From assembly GCA_045546735.1 (NCBI GenBank), contig JAZQDJ010000033.1, forward strand, positions 1 to 5,548: DNA of 5,548 nucleotides, read 5' to 3'. Under the pieces are notes generated by a model. That model did no database searches and was not told the origin of the DNA. It saw only the letters and a program-made list of their open reading frames with translations. This DNA is from SVFI01 sp045546735 (GTDB lineage: Bacteria > Bacillota > Clostridia > Lachnospirales > Lachnospiraceae). Position numbers and translations under genes: made by a program. This document shows, piece after piece, positions 5,432 through 5,548 of this stretch (position 1 is its first letter; every line of letters begins with the position of its first letter).

Positions 5432-5502
5432 AAATCCACCCGGGCTCTAAATAAGCTGACCTTTATATATTAGGACAGGTTATTTAAAGTCCGGGTGGAT
5501 TT
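5432..5502. terminator. Long hairpin, probable (possibly bidirectional) terminator
   Basis: A 23-base left arm (5432-5454, beginning AAATCCACCCGG) pairs with 5480-5502. By eye there are 21 Watson-Crick pairs, one G-T and one C-A mismatch, around a 25-base loop with AT-rich internal symmetry. It begins 26 bp after the ImmA stop. The T-run is weak in the rightward direction (GGATTTAT) and better leftward (GGATTTTTAA), so it may stop transcription entering from the right as well. The long stem would also suit a small palindromic mobile element. Confidence 0.6.
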
Positions 5503-5548
5503 ATGTGGGATGGCGATTGAAATTTGAGTTCTAGCTTTATGTAAACCA
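5503..5548. other. Right edge, nothing assigned
   Basis: The last 46 bases follow the hairpin and show no convincing promoter, RNA gene or coding frame. They could be the flank of a gene outside the window. Confidence 0.4.

Overview
The window looks like chromosomal DNA from a low-to-moderate GC Firmicute, most plausibly an anaerobic gut-type Clostridia (Lachnospiraceae-like). This rests on strong AGGAGG-type ribosome binding sites, a consensus sigma-A promoter, a Firmicutes-style FtsZ and an oxygen-sensitive radical SAM enzyme. The genus is not determined.

Layout. Positions 1-265 hold no credible gene. They contain a dense set of palindromes built on GGGCAAG/CTTGCCC, including a perfect 41-bp direct repeat. 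From 4398 down to 266 runs a four-gene leftward operon: an FtsZ paralog (3307-4398), a spermidine-synthase-like SAM methyltransferase with a long N-terminal extension (2097-3257), a 92-residue charged protein of unknown function (1817-2095), and a radical SAM protein of the glycyl-radical-enzyme activase type (266-1774). Divergently, 4554-5406 encodes an XRE-family repressor and an ImmA/IrrE-type zinc peptidase, the classic switch pair of phages and integrative elements. A long hairpin (5432-5502) follows the peptidase gene.

Control. The 155-bp divergent region has a near-consensus leftward promoter (TTGACA, 17-bp spacer, TATAGT) and three operator-like sites built on GTTGCA-TTTT-TGCAAC, spaced about 30 bp apart. 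Between the FtsZ gene and the methyltransferase gene lies a 29-bp perfect palindrome with a U6 tail. One arm contains the methyltransferase Shine-Dalgarno sequence and the other matches the anti-Shine-Dalgarno, so the last three genes may be attenuated or translationally gated.

Inference. A tubulin-family GTPase, a methyltransferase, a small protein and a radical SAM enzyme with a large unexplained N-terminal domain appear to form one functional unit, repressed by XRE and released by ImmA-type cleavage. No glycyl radical enzyme and no cell-division (dcw) genes are present, so neither a plain GRE-activation role nor the housekeeping ftsZ role fits. The N-terminal half of the radical SAM protein may itself be a degenerate FtsZ-like fold. 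The joint function is unknown.
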